Shown here piece by piece: positions 1 to 5,231 of a stretch of DNA of 8,946 bases. Positions within the stretch are counted from its first letter, which is position 1; each line of letters opens with the position of its first letter. Below the pieces are notes generated by a model, which saw nothing but the letters and a program-made list of their open reading frames with translations, did not search any database and was not told where the DNA came from. This stretch comes from Thermoplasmata archaeon. GTDB taxonomy: Archaea; Thermoplasmatota; Thermoplasmata; SG8-5. The position numbers and the translations under genes are program-made. The stretch spans positions 1-8,946 of the forward strand of contig JAUSPR010000275.1 in the NCBI GenBank assembly GCA_030655715.1, read 5' to 3'.

Positions 1-125
1 GGCTCTCCAAAAAGGCCCAAAAATTCCCTGACCTTTATCCCTTCCGGGATCTTCAATCTCTTGAGAGCCCTGATAGTGTCCTCAAACTTTCCCTCGTGGG
101 CATGTATGGTTGAAACAAATATCAT
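1..125 (-). CDS. Small alpha/beta protein of unknown function, N-terminal part only
   Basis: This open frame starts at an ATG at 125 and runs off the left edge after 41 codons, so only the N-terminus is visible (MIFVSTIHAHEGKFEDTIRA and onward). The start is supported by AGGTGA (130-135 on the minus strand) four bases upstream and by a TATA-like box about 37 bases upstream. An ATG four bases further upstream is in a frame that closes after about 15 codons. The pattern is a short strand (IFVSTIHA), a charged helix (EGKFEDTIRALKRLK) and a second strand after 'PEGIKVREFLGLFG'. This resembles the start of small ferredoxin-like proteins such as the DUF3303 or GYD families, but that is an impression from strand/helix order, not a recognised motif. 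It lies downstream of the SCP2-domain gene on the same strand and has its own promoter candidate. No function is assigned. Confidence 0.6.
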   Translation of the reverse strand, partial: MIFVSTIHAHEGKFEDTIRALKRLKIPEGIKVREFLGLFGE

Positions 126-157
126 TCATTCACCTTTCTGAACATATGGCCGAACAC

Positions 158-166
158 GTATATAAT
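158..166 (-). promoter_or_regulatory. TATA-like promoter of the leftmost gene
   Basis: Read on the minus strand, an A/T run (TTATATAC) sits about 37 bases upstream of the ATG at 125. With the usual archaeal spacing of 25-27 bases from TATA centre to transcript start, transcription would begin near 135-137. That leaves a leader of about ten bases containing the AGGTGA site. It implies that the leftmost gene can be transcribed separately from the SCP2/rnhB unit. Predicted from position and composition only. Confidence 0.4.
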
Positions 167-173
167 ATTGTCT

Positions 174-515
174 TTATGAAATTAGTTTTTTCAGTCTCAT
201 CACATCGTCAATGCTGGCATCGAATTTCAATCTCTTGGTTGCCCATGCCTTCATCGGCTTTAGCTCGCCTGTGAAAAGCGCCTTGAAGTCGGCTGTGGTC
301 GCATGAAGGGTGATCTCTGCGGAATCAAGCTTTCCGCGCTTGAAATCCTTTACCTGGCCTTTCTCAATAATGAAGCTGAAACCCTCATTGTCGGTTGTGT
401 CAATAATCACATTGCGGGTTATCTCGGCCAATTCTGCTTTCAGAGCCGCGTCTTCTTCAATTTTGGCCTTGAATTTTTCAATTGCTTTTTTCAATTGTCC
501 TTCTAGCTCGTCCAT
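174..515 (-). CDS. SCP2 sterol-carrier-like lipid-binding domain protein
   Basis: A 113-residue soluble protein made of a single SCP2-type domain. A charged N-terminal helix (residues 1-35) is followed by beta strands 'NVIIDTTDNEGFSFIIEKG' and 'SAEITLHATTADFKALFTGE', then 'LKPMKAWATKRLKFDASIDD' and a short C-terminal helix. The pattern of a strand ending in a 'D..I...' turn, a 'F..L..GEL.P..A' helix and a final K-rich strand is typical of the family, which binds lipids or fatty acyl ligands in a hydrophobic tunnel. Archaea lack sterols, so an isoprenoid or acyl ligand is more likely (inference). A TTG at 539 could extend the frame by eight codons, but it would overlap rnhB by 20 bases. I chose the ATG at 515 because it has GAGG nine bases upstream and follows the rnhB stop by four bases. 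Probably co-transcribed with rnhB; a functional link is not evident. Confidence 0.8.
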   Translation of the reverse strand: MDELEGQLKKAIEKFKAKIEEDAALKAELAEITRNVIIDTTDNEGFSFIIEKGQVKDFKRGKLDSAEITLHATTADFKALFTGELKPMKAWATKRLKFDASIDDVMRLKKLIS

Positions 516-519
516 ATAA

Positions 520-1203
520 TCATTCCTCGAAACTCTCAAGCTTCGTAATGCCCAACTCGTTTATTATCCTATTCACGGTTTTCCATGACATCCTGGTATG
601 GGGCGGCATCTCGCCGTGCTCCGTGTACCAGCTCTTGAGAAAATTGATGGTCTTGCGGTCGGAAGGATAACCGCTGCCGATGTCCTGGCCCAGTTCCTCC
701 TTTATCTCCTCTATCATGGCATCCCGACGGGTCTTGGCCACAATGCTGGCTGCCGAAACGATCGGATAAAGGTCATCGGCACCGTGCTTGGAGATTATCT
801 TGACCTTGCCGCCCAGTTCATTCGATATGTATTTCGCGAAAACCTCCTCGTTGGTGTCGGCAGCGTCAACGTATGCAATTTTTCCGCCCAATTTCTCTAT
901 CACCGTGGCGAACAGCTTGGATTCCATGACATTCATTGTCATGCTCTGCCGAAGAACGTCGATGTCATCCGCGCTGGCCGTGACGATTTCGTATCGTGAA
1001 ACAGCCATCACTTCCTTCACAAGCTGCTCCCGCCTTGCCGGGGTGAGTTTCTTCGAATCGCGGACGCCAATCCGCATCAGTTCGGTATCGTCATCCACCA
1101 GCACGCCCGCAACCACTATCGGGCCCATTACCGGGCCGCGGCCAGCCTCGTCCACGCCGCAGATGGGGCCGCCAGACGGAACAAACTCTTCCAATGTACG
1201 CAT
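520..1203 (-). CDS. rnhB: Ribonuclease HII
   Basis: A 227-residue RNase HII, which cleaves the RNA strand of RNA/DNA hybrids and nicks 5' of ribonucleotides embedded in DNA (replication primer removal and ribonucleotide excision repair, cytosolic). The diagnostic N-terminal motif GVDEAGRGP is at residues 16-24, giving acidic residues D18 and E19. The third carboxylate is D113 in 'YVDAAD', and the fourth is D143 (or D144) just before the family motif 'YPIVSAASIVAKTRRD' (146-161). 'SGYPSD' (177-182) and a late 'RMSW' (204-207) also fit. Length matches archaeal RNase HII (about 200-230 aa). The ATG at 1203 is preferred: it begins ten or more residues before the first conserved strand, and a TATA box 31 bases upstream predicts a nearly leaderless transcript. 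No strong ribosome binding site is seen at the usual distance, which agrees with that. All catalytic residues are present. Confidence 0.96.
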   Translation of the reverse strand: MRTLEEFVPSGGPICGVDEAGRGPVMGPIVVAGVLVDDDTELMRIGVRDSKKLTPARREQLVKEVMAVSRYEIVTASADDIDVLRQSMTMNVMESKLFATVIEKLGGKIAYVDAADTNEEVFAKYISNELGGKVKIISKHGADDLYPIVSAASIVAKTRRDAMIEEIKEELGQDIGSGYPSDRKTINFLKSWYTEHGEMPPHTRMSWKTVNRIINELGITKLESFEE

Positions 1204-1229
1204 GGGGCGGGAATGTGGTATTCTCCTAG

Positions 1230-1238
1230 ATATAATTT
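1230..1238 (-). promoter_or_regulatory. TATA box of the rnhB/SCP2 unit
   Basis: On the minus strand the sequence AAATTATAT lies in the 51-base gap between the AEC transporter stop and the rnhB ATG, centred about 31 bases upstream of that ATG. Archaeal transcripts normally begin about 26 bases from the TATA centre, so the predicted start is near 1207 with a leader of only a few bases. This explains the absence of a well-placed ribosome binding site and suggests that rnhB does not depend on read-through from the upstream transporter gene. Confidence 0.5.
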
Positions 1239-1254
1239 GTGCAACTTGCCCCGG

Positions 1255-2325
1255 TCAAAAGCCCAGCTTGAGGAATAACATTATGAGCACCGTAAAAAGC
1301 GGAACGGAGAAAACAGTGGTCCAGGTTACTGCCAGTGCAGTGCTTTTCATGTCTATTCCATAGGGTATCAGGAACATATTCGTACTGGTTATGGGAAGCA
1401 CGGAATTTATCACGAGGACCGCGAACCAGGCCGTCGGTATCATCCCGAAGAAAAGGGCCATCCCGAATATGCCGGTGATGAGAACGGGGGTTATGAGCAT
1501 TGTCGCCAGGAAAGCGTTCCTTGCGGCGACCCAGTGGAATTCTGTCGGGCGCCTGTCCCTGAAGGAAAACATCTTCCTCATCTCATCCAGCTTCAGGTCC
1601 CTGGGATGTATGCTTGCCCCCACATAATAGAGGCCGGCAGGTATGGTGAGGGCGGTGATGAAGTGTATAATCACGCCCGCATCCCCCAGGCTCTGCACGG
1701 TCAAACCGGTTGTCCTGTGAATGAGTATGGCGGCCACAACAAATGAGAGAAGATACCAGGGATACAGATTGAGGTACCATGGCAGGGTTTTCACATCTTG
1801 GTTTCTTCGCCTTTTACCGCGATTCTCCCTCTTATGCATTCTTGATAGAATGTATGGAATGACTGCGAAAAGCCCGATTCCCACAAGGCTGATGTATATC
1901 CCGGCAGGCACCTGCCAGGCCTCGATGGCCAGAAGGGCCCCGCCCACGAAGGCCGAACTCCGCCCCTGGTTCGTGAGGACCGTCTTGATGAAATTTCTCC
2001 TGTTCATGCCCTTGAAACCCCGCTTTCTTGCTTCGCGCTTGCCATAGTAGAAAGATATCAGATATGTGAAAGCCAGCACGGCAAATGTCAGCCCGGAGAA
2101 TATTACCTCGTTCATGCCGAAGTGAATATTTAAAAATATTCTGAAAAGCAGGAGGGGTATGAAAACGAAAAGAAGGACCATACCTATCTTTTTCATTGTG
2201 GCGCGCACCTTGTCCTCCCCGTAGATGCCTGCCAGAATGTAGGTCACCACAAGCCCGACTATTATCCAGGGCAATGTGTACAGGCCAGATATGTATGGAA
2301 TTACATTCCTCAAAATATCTATCAT
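1255..2325 (-). CDS. AEC-family (auxin efflux carrier-like) membrane transporter
   Basis: A 356-residue integral membrane protein with about ten hydrophobic segments in two groups of five, separated by a very basic cytoplasmic loop around residues 163-175 (HKRENRGKRRRNQD). Family hallmarks are a polar break in the middle of a helix, 'TNQGRSSAFVGG', where AEC proteins carry an NQGN-type crossover motif, and the C-terminal block 'SVLPITSTNMFLIPYGIDMK' followed by 'ALAVTWTTVFSVPLFTVLIM'. That block matches the conserved end of the family (PF03547), which exports or exchanges small organic anions such as auxin or dicarboxylates through secondary transport. The substrate cannot be predicted. A TTG two codons upstream (2331) is possible, but the ATG at 2325 is preferred because a TATA box centred 27-28 bases upstream predicts a leaderless transcript starting almost at this codon. 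It is divergent from the gluconeogenesis operon, so export or uptake of a carbon acid is conceivable but unproven. Confidence 0.85.
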   Translation of the reverse strand: MIDILRNVIPYISGLYTLPWIIVGLVVTYILAGIYGEDKVRATMKKIGMVLLFVFIPLLLFRIFLNIHFGMNEVIFSGLTFAVLAFTYLISFYYGKREARKRGFKGMNRRNFIKTVLTNQGRSSAFVGGALLAIEAWQVPAGIYISLVGIGLFAVIPYILSRMHKRENRGKRRRNQDVKTLPWYLNLYPWYLLSFVVAAILIHRTTGLTVQSLGDAGVIIHFITALTIPAGLYYVGASIHPRDLKLDEMRKMFSFRDRRPTEFHWVAARNAFLATMLITPVLITGIFGMALFFGMIPTAWFAVLVINSVLPITSTNMFLIPYGIDMKSTALAVTWTTVFSVPLFTVLIMLFLKLGF

Positions 2326-2348
2326 CAGCAATGCATGATGGAGAAATC

Positions 2349-2356
2349 ATATTTAA
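2349..2356 (-). promoter_or_regulatory. TATA box of the AEC transporter gene
   Basis: Read on the minus strand, TTAAATAT is centred about 27-28 bases upstream of the ATG at 2325. The predicted transcript start therefore coincides with the start codon, giving a leaderless mRNA. There is no Shine-Dalgarno-like sequence before that ATG, which supports the reading. The element is in the divergent intergenic region shared with the fructose-bisphosphatase promoter. Confidence 0.5.
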
Positions 2357-2405
2357 GGACTGCTGGTGGGCCGAAGCGTCGATTTTTCTACCAAAAGGAA
2401 AAGAG

Positions 2406-2412
2406 TTATAAA
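2406..2412 (+). promoter_or_regulatory. TATA box of the gluconeogenesis operon
   Basis: TTATAAA, preceded by a purine-rich AAAAGAG stretch that can serve as the TFB recognition element, lies 33-39 bases upstream of the ATG at 2445. The predicted transcript start is near 2435. A GGAGG ribosome binding site is at 2433-2437, seven bases before the ATG, so the start must fall slightly upstream of the predicted point for the site to be included whole. The promoter would drive fbp, the aldolase and tpiA together. Confidence 0.5.
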
Positions 2413-2444
2413 GACCCGGGCAATCACTCACTGGAGGCAGAAAC

Positions 2445-3329
2445 ATGCGATTGGAGGAGCATCTCTCCGGGTGCGAGCCAGATTTGGCAAAGCTCATTCT
2501 TAAGATAGCGGATAGTTGTAAGACCATCAAGTCGGGATTCATGTCTCGCCAATCCTGCTCGGATACCGAGAACGTTTACGGGGAAAGGCAAATGGCATTG
2601 GACAAGTGGGCCGATGAGGTTCTGATAGCGGACCTGAAGGCCTCCGGCCTGGTGAAGTATCTTGCTTCCGAGGAACAGCCGGAAATTCTTGAATTTGATT
2701 CTGCCGGTAACTTTGGCGTCACCATGGACCCCCTGGACGGCTCGTCCCTTATCGGGGTGAACCTGGCCGTGGGAACCATCATCGGGATTTACAGGGGTAA
2801 TGTACTTGCTCCGGGCAACACCATGGTCGGCGCGATGTATGTTCTGTACGGGCCGCTTACCACTCTCACTTACACGGTGAAGAAAGGCGTCCACGAATTC
2901 GTGTTGGATGCCTCGGGTGATTTCGTTCTGCAGAAAGAGAACATCCGCATCCCGGATGGCAAGATTTTTGCACCCGGCGCATTGCGAAAGGAGTATCTCC
3001 CGGGCCATCTGAAATGGATTGAGGCTCTCGAAGCGGATGGATACAAGATAAGGTTCAGCGGTTCTTTCGTGGCCGACGTTCATCAGATACTTCACAAGGG
3101 CGGTGTGTTCACTTATCCAGGTTACCAAGGTAATGAAAATGGAAAGCTACGTTTGCTTTTCGAGGCAAACCCGATGGGATTCATTATAATCCAAGCTGGA
3201 GGTGCGGCAAGCCATGGAATGGGGGACATTCTTGAAGTAATACCCGTGAAAGTAAGCCAGCGCATTCCGATTTACATTGGCGGAATCAAGGAAATCGATT
3301 TAATAGAGAAATTTACCATGGAGGGGTGA
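2445..3329 (+). CDS. fbp: Fructose-1,6-bisphosphatase, class I type
   Basis: A 294-residue enzyme that hydrolyses fructose-1,6-bisphosphate to fructose-6-phosphate, the committed step of gluconeogenesis. Class I (bacterial/eukaryotic-type) FBPase signatures are visible in order: 'GERQMALDKWADEVL' (46-60, as in bacterial GEVQ..LD..ANE), 'SEEQPE' (75-80, metal-binding glutamates E76/E77), 'DPLDGSSLIGVNLAVGTI' (95-112, metal-binding D95 and D98), 'SGSFVADVHQILHKGG' (205-220) and 'KLRLLFEANPMGFIIIQAGG' (234-253, E240), then 'QRIPIYIGG' near the end. It is shorter than the roughly 330 residues of bacterial and animal enzymes, mainly at the N-terminus, where animal enzymes bind AMP, so AMP inhibition may be absent (inference). 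The ATG at 2445 has GGAGG seven bases upstream. It is the first gene of a three-gene operon and overlaps no neighbour. Many archaea use unrelated FBPases, so this class is notable here. Confidence 0.93.
   Translation: MRLEEHLSGCEPDLAKLILKIADSCKTIKSGFMSRQSCSDTENVYGERQMALDKWADEVLIADLKASGLVKYLASEEQPEILEFDSAGNFGVTMDPLDGSSLIGVNLAVGTIIGIYRGNVLAPGNTMVGAMYVLYGPLTTLTYTVKKGVHEFVLDASGDFVLQKENIRIPDGKIFAPGALRKEYLPGHLKWIEALEADGYKIRFSGSFVADVHQILHKGGVFTYPGYQGNENGKLRLLFEANPMGFIIIQAGGAASHGMGDILEVIPVKVSQRIPIYIGGIKEIDLIEKFTMEG
3320..3329 (+). promoter_or_regulatory. Ribosome binding site that sets the aldolase start
   Basis: GGAGGGGTGA covers the last codons and stop of fbp and is strongly complementary to the 3' end of archaeal 16S rRNA. 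It ends two bases before the ATG at 3332, with the GGAGG core seven bases away. This favours the ATG over the in-frame GTG at 3326, which would lie inside the site itself. Confidence 0.6.
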
Positions 3330-3331
3330 AA

Positions 3332-4462
3332 ATGTATCAACCAATACCAGGGGACATAATGTTCAGGAGTCTGAAAGATCAGGGTGTTATTATCATGGCG
3401 GCGAATGCCCGCATGACCCGTGGTGTGGCGCGAGGCATTTTCAGGGCCGCGCAGGACCTTGATGCGCCGATAATGTTTGAAATTGCACGCTCAGAGTGCA
3501 ATCAGGACGGCGGATATACTGGCATGAAACCCATTGACTATGCGAAACAGATCCAACTGGCAGCGGACGAAATTAAATTTGATGTCTGGGCCCTCCATGC
3601 GGACCACATCACCGTGAAAAAAGGCACACCCGAGGATATTGCCAGTACCAAGGAACTGATAAATTTACAGGTCGAGGCCGGCTTCACAAGTTTCGCAATT
3701 GACGCATCCCACCTATTCAATTTTAAAGGCGGAAATCTGAGAGAGGAGCTTGCCCTGAACATCGACGTGACAACCGAATTGGCAAATCATATTAAAAACA
3801 AAATGGGTAGCAGGACTTTCGGCCTGGAGGTCGAGGTCGGCGAGATTGGAAAGGAGGACGACAAGGGAAAGGTCGTGACCAAACCCGAGGAGGCAGTTAC
3901 ATTCATCAAAGCGCTCACCGAGAACGGAATAGAACCGGACGTGCTGGCCATAGCTAATGGCACAATCCATGGAAATGTCTATGATGACAAGGGCAATCAA
4001 GTTGAACAGGTAGGCATCGACCTGGAACAGACCCGGAATGTGGCAAAGGCGCTCAGGGATATGGGCTCGCATGTGAGAATTGCGCAACACGGCATTACTG
4101 GCACGCCCAGGGAATTGATAAACACCATGTTTCCGAAAGGCGACATAATCAAAGGCAATGTTGCAACTTTCTGGCAGAACATTATTCTCGACACTGTGAA
4201 GATTTATGACCCTGACTTCTACAAGGAAATTTGGGACTGGACCATCGAAACTTACGGACCGAAAAACCCGGGAAAATCAGAAGGATTGGTCTTCGGGAAG
4301 AATGTAAAGAACGCAATAGGTAATTTTTACATGCGCTTCCAGAACCTGGAATTCGAGGCCGTAGACACTATCGAAGCTATATCCTATGCCGAAGCCAGGA
4401 CCTTCTTCAAGGCTTTCAGTGCAACAGGGACCGCCGGTATTGTCAGAGACGCAATGGAGTGA
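3332..4462 (+). CDS. fba: Class II (zinc-dependent) fructose-bisphosphate aldolase
   Basis: A 376-residue TIM-barrel aldolase that condenses dihydroxyacetone phosphate with glyceraldehyde 3-phosphate to form fructose-1,6-bisphosphate, cytosolic. The class II fingerprint is present (numbering from this start): 'ALHADHITV' (87-95), where the D and second H (D91, H92) match the catalytic Asp and first zinc His; 'GFTSFAIDASHLF' (117-129); 'LEVEVGEIG' (165-173) with the family glutamate; 'IANGTIHG' (207-214, second zinc His H213); and 'AQHGITGTP' (251-259, third zinc His H253, phosphate loop). A long C-terminal tail of nearly 100 residues, rich in aromatics, follows the barrel, as in the longer class II enzymes. 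No class I Schiff-base lysine motif was seen. A GTG at 3326 would add two codons; the ATG at 3332 fits the ribosome binding site better. It starts two bases after the fbp stop. A related ketose-bisphosphate substrate (tagatose) is possible, but the neighbours point to gluconeogenesis. Confidence 0.9.
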   Translation: MYQPIPGDIMFRSLKDQGVIIMAANARMTRGVARGIFRAAQDLDAPIMFEIARSECNQDGGYTGMKPIDYAKQIQLAADEIKFDVWALHADHITVKKGTPEDIASTKELINLQVEAGFTSFAIDASHLFNFKGGNLREELALNIDVTTELANHIKNKMGSRTFGLEVEVGEIGKEDDKGKVVTKPEEAVTFIKALTENGIEPDVLAIANGTIHGNVYDDKGNQVEQVGIDLEQTRNVAKALRDMGSHVRIAQHGITGTPRELINTMFPKGDIIKGNVATFWQNIILDTVKIYDPDFYKEIWDWTIETYGPKNPGKSEGLVFGKNVKNAIGNFYMRFQNLEFEAVDTIEAISYAEARTFFKAFSATGTAGIVRDAME

Positions 4463-4466
4463 GTTC

Positions 4467-5135
4467 ATGAAAACGCCTCTTGTAGCCATTAATATGAAGA
4501 CCTACCCGGAATCGACCGGCGAGGCAGGATTGAAGCTGGCTGCACTTTGTGAGGAGGTTTTCGAGGAAACCGAAAAAAGCATTGCAATTGCACCCCAGCA
4601 ATGCGATCTATCATTGTATGCCAATACATTTGGACTTCCTGTATTCGCGCAGCATGTGGACAATGTCAAGCAAGGCAGCACGACAGGAAGGATTACGCCC
4701 GAAGCCATCAAGGCAATCGGATGTGCTGGCACATTAATCAACCATTCCGAATTTCGCATTTCTCCGGAGGATGTCAAAATACTTGTATCAAGATGCAGGG
4801 AACTGGGCCTGACAACAATAGTCTGCACAAAGGATGCCGAAGAAAGCCAGGCATATGCAATGTTCAAACCTGACTTCATAGCGGTTGAACCTCCCGAGCT
4901 CATTGGCGGGGATATTTCAGTCACAACTGCAAACCCCGAGGTTGTCTCGGATTCAGTCAAGCTGGTAAAACAGGTTGCCAGTGAGGTCAAGGTGCTTTGC
5001 GGCGCCGGTGTCAAGAACGGCAAGGACGTATCCAAGGCAATAGAACTTGGCGCGGACGGTGTTTTGCTGGCGTCCGGCGTGGTTAAGGCCAAGGACCAGA
5101 AGGCGGTTTTACTTGATCTTGTGAGTGACATTTGA
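4467..5135 (+). CDS. tpiA: Triosephosphate isomerase, archaeal short form
   Basis: A 222-residue enzyme interconverting dihydroxyacetone phosphate and glyceraldehyde 3-phosphate, which supplies both substrates of the aldolase encoded just upstream. Catalytic residues are visible: N9 and K11 in 'INMKTY', H93 in 'INHSEFR' (91-97) and the general base E141 in 'VEPPELIGG' (140-148). Phosphate-binding loops are 'CGAGVKNG' (178-185) and 'GVLLASGVVKAKD' (198-210). The length and the sequence around E141 are those of archaeal TIMs (about 220-230 aa) rather than the 250-residue bacterial form. The open frame extends upstream to 4386, but that would overlap the aldolase by about 80 bases. The ATG at 4467 follows the aldolase stop by four bases, has GGAG seven bases upstream, and places N9/K11 at their usual position. 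It is the last gene of the operon. Confidence 0.96.
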   Translation: MKTPLVAINMKTYPESTGEAGLKLAALCEEVFEETEKSIAIAPQQCDLSLYANTFGLPVFAQHVDNVKQGSTTGRITPEAIKAIGCAGTLINHSEFRISPEDVKILVSRCRELGLTTIVCTKDAEESQAYAMFKPDFIAVEPPELIGGDISVTTANPEVVSDSVKLVKQVASEVKVLCGAGVKNGKDVSKAIELGADGVLLASGVVKAKDQKAVLLDLVSDI

Positions 5136-5152
5136 TAATTTTCTGAAAGCAT

Positions 5153-5163
5153 CTATATATTTT
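5153..5163 (+). promoter_or_regulatory. TATA box of the ABC transporter operon
   Basis: CTATATATTTT follows a purine-rich GAAAGC that could be a TFB recognition element. With a 26-base offset from its centre, the transcript would start near 5183, inside the spacer of the inverted repeat at 5170-5192, leaving a leader of about 48 bases before the ATG at 5232. A second, weaker TATA-like sequence (TATAGATATT, 5185-5194) is part of the repeat itself and would instead give a start near 5215. Confidence 0.55.
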
Positions 5164-5169
5164 CTATAC

Positions 5170-5192
5170 TATCTATAGGGAAGGTATAGATA
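5170..5192 (+). repeat. Perfect 8-bp inverted repeat, candidate operator
   Basis: TATCTATA (5170-5177) and TATAGATA (5185-5192) are exact inverted copies separated by seven bases (GGGAAGG). The core ATCTATA occurs again in direct orientation at 5151-5157, twenty bases upstream, overlapping the TATA box. A further pair, CTATAC (5164-5169) and GTATAG (5184-5189), nests around the same spacer. The repeat overlaps the predicted transcript start, where archaeal repressors commonly bind. The A/T-rich composition raises the chance of a coincidental repeat, but eight exact pairs plus extra copies is more than expected at one promoter. Confidence 0.5.
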
Positions 5193-5221
5193 TTATGTTG
5201 ATTCTCGCTCAATTAAGCAAT

Positions 5222-5225
5222 GAGG
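5222..5225 (+). promoter_or_regulatory. Ribosome binding site that sets the permease start
   Basis: GAGG lies six bases upstream of the ATG at 5232. The in-frame ATG at 5220 overlaps this element and has no purine-rich site before it, so 5232 is the more likely start; 5220 would be favoured only if the transcript were leaderless from the second TATA-like element. Confidence 0.45.
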
Positions 5226-5231
5226 ATTCAG

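Noticed and set aside
1241..1249. Short palindrome GCAACTTGC upstream of the rnhB TATA box
   Set aside because: Arms of only four bases with one base between are expected by chance; there are no further copies nearby.
788..1363. A 191-codon plus-strand frame opposite rnhB
   Set aside because: It is low-complexity, rich in Ser/Thr/Ile, and is the antisense shadow of RNase HII, whose catalytic motifs are unambiguous.
1832..2542. A 236-codon minus-strand frame overlapping the AEC gene and fbp start
   Set aside because: It is frame-shifted relative to the AEC transporter, is rich in Cys, His, Ser and Arg with no domain pattern, and crosses the divergent promoter region.
2424..3128. A 234-codon open frame on the minus strand inside fbp
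   Set aside because: It lies antisense to a gene with clear FBPase motifs, has no recognisable domain, and reflects the codon bias of the real gene.
5136..5148. T-rich stretch after tpiA as a terminator
   Set aside because: Archaeal terminators are often T-runs, but here the longest run is four T and there is no hairpin, so it cannot be told apart from general A/T-rich intergenic sequence.
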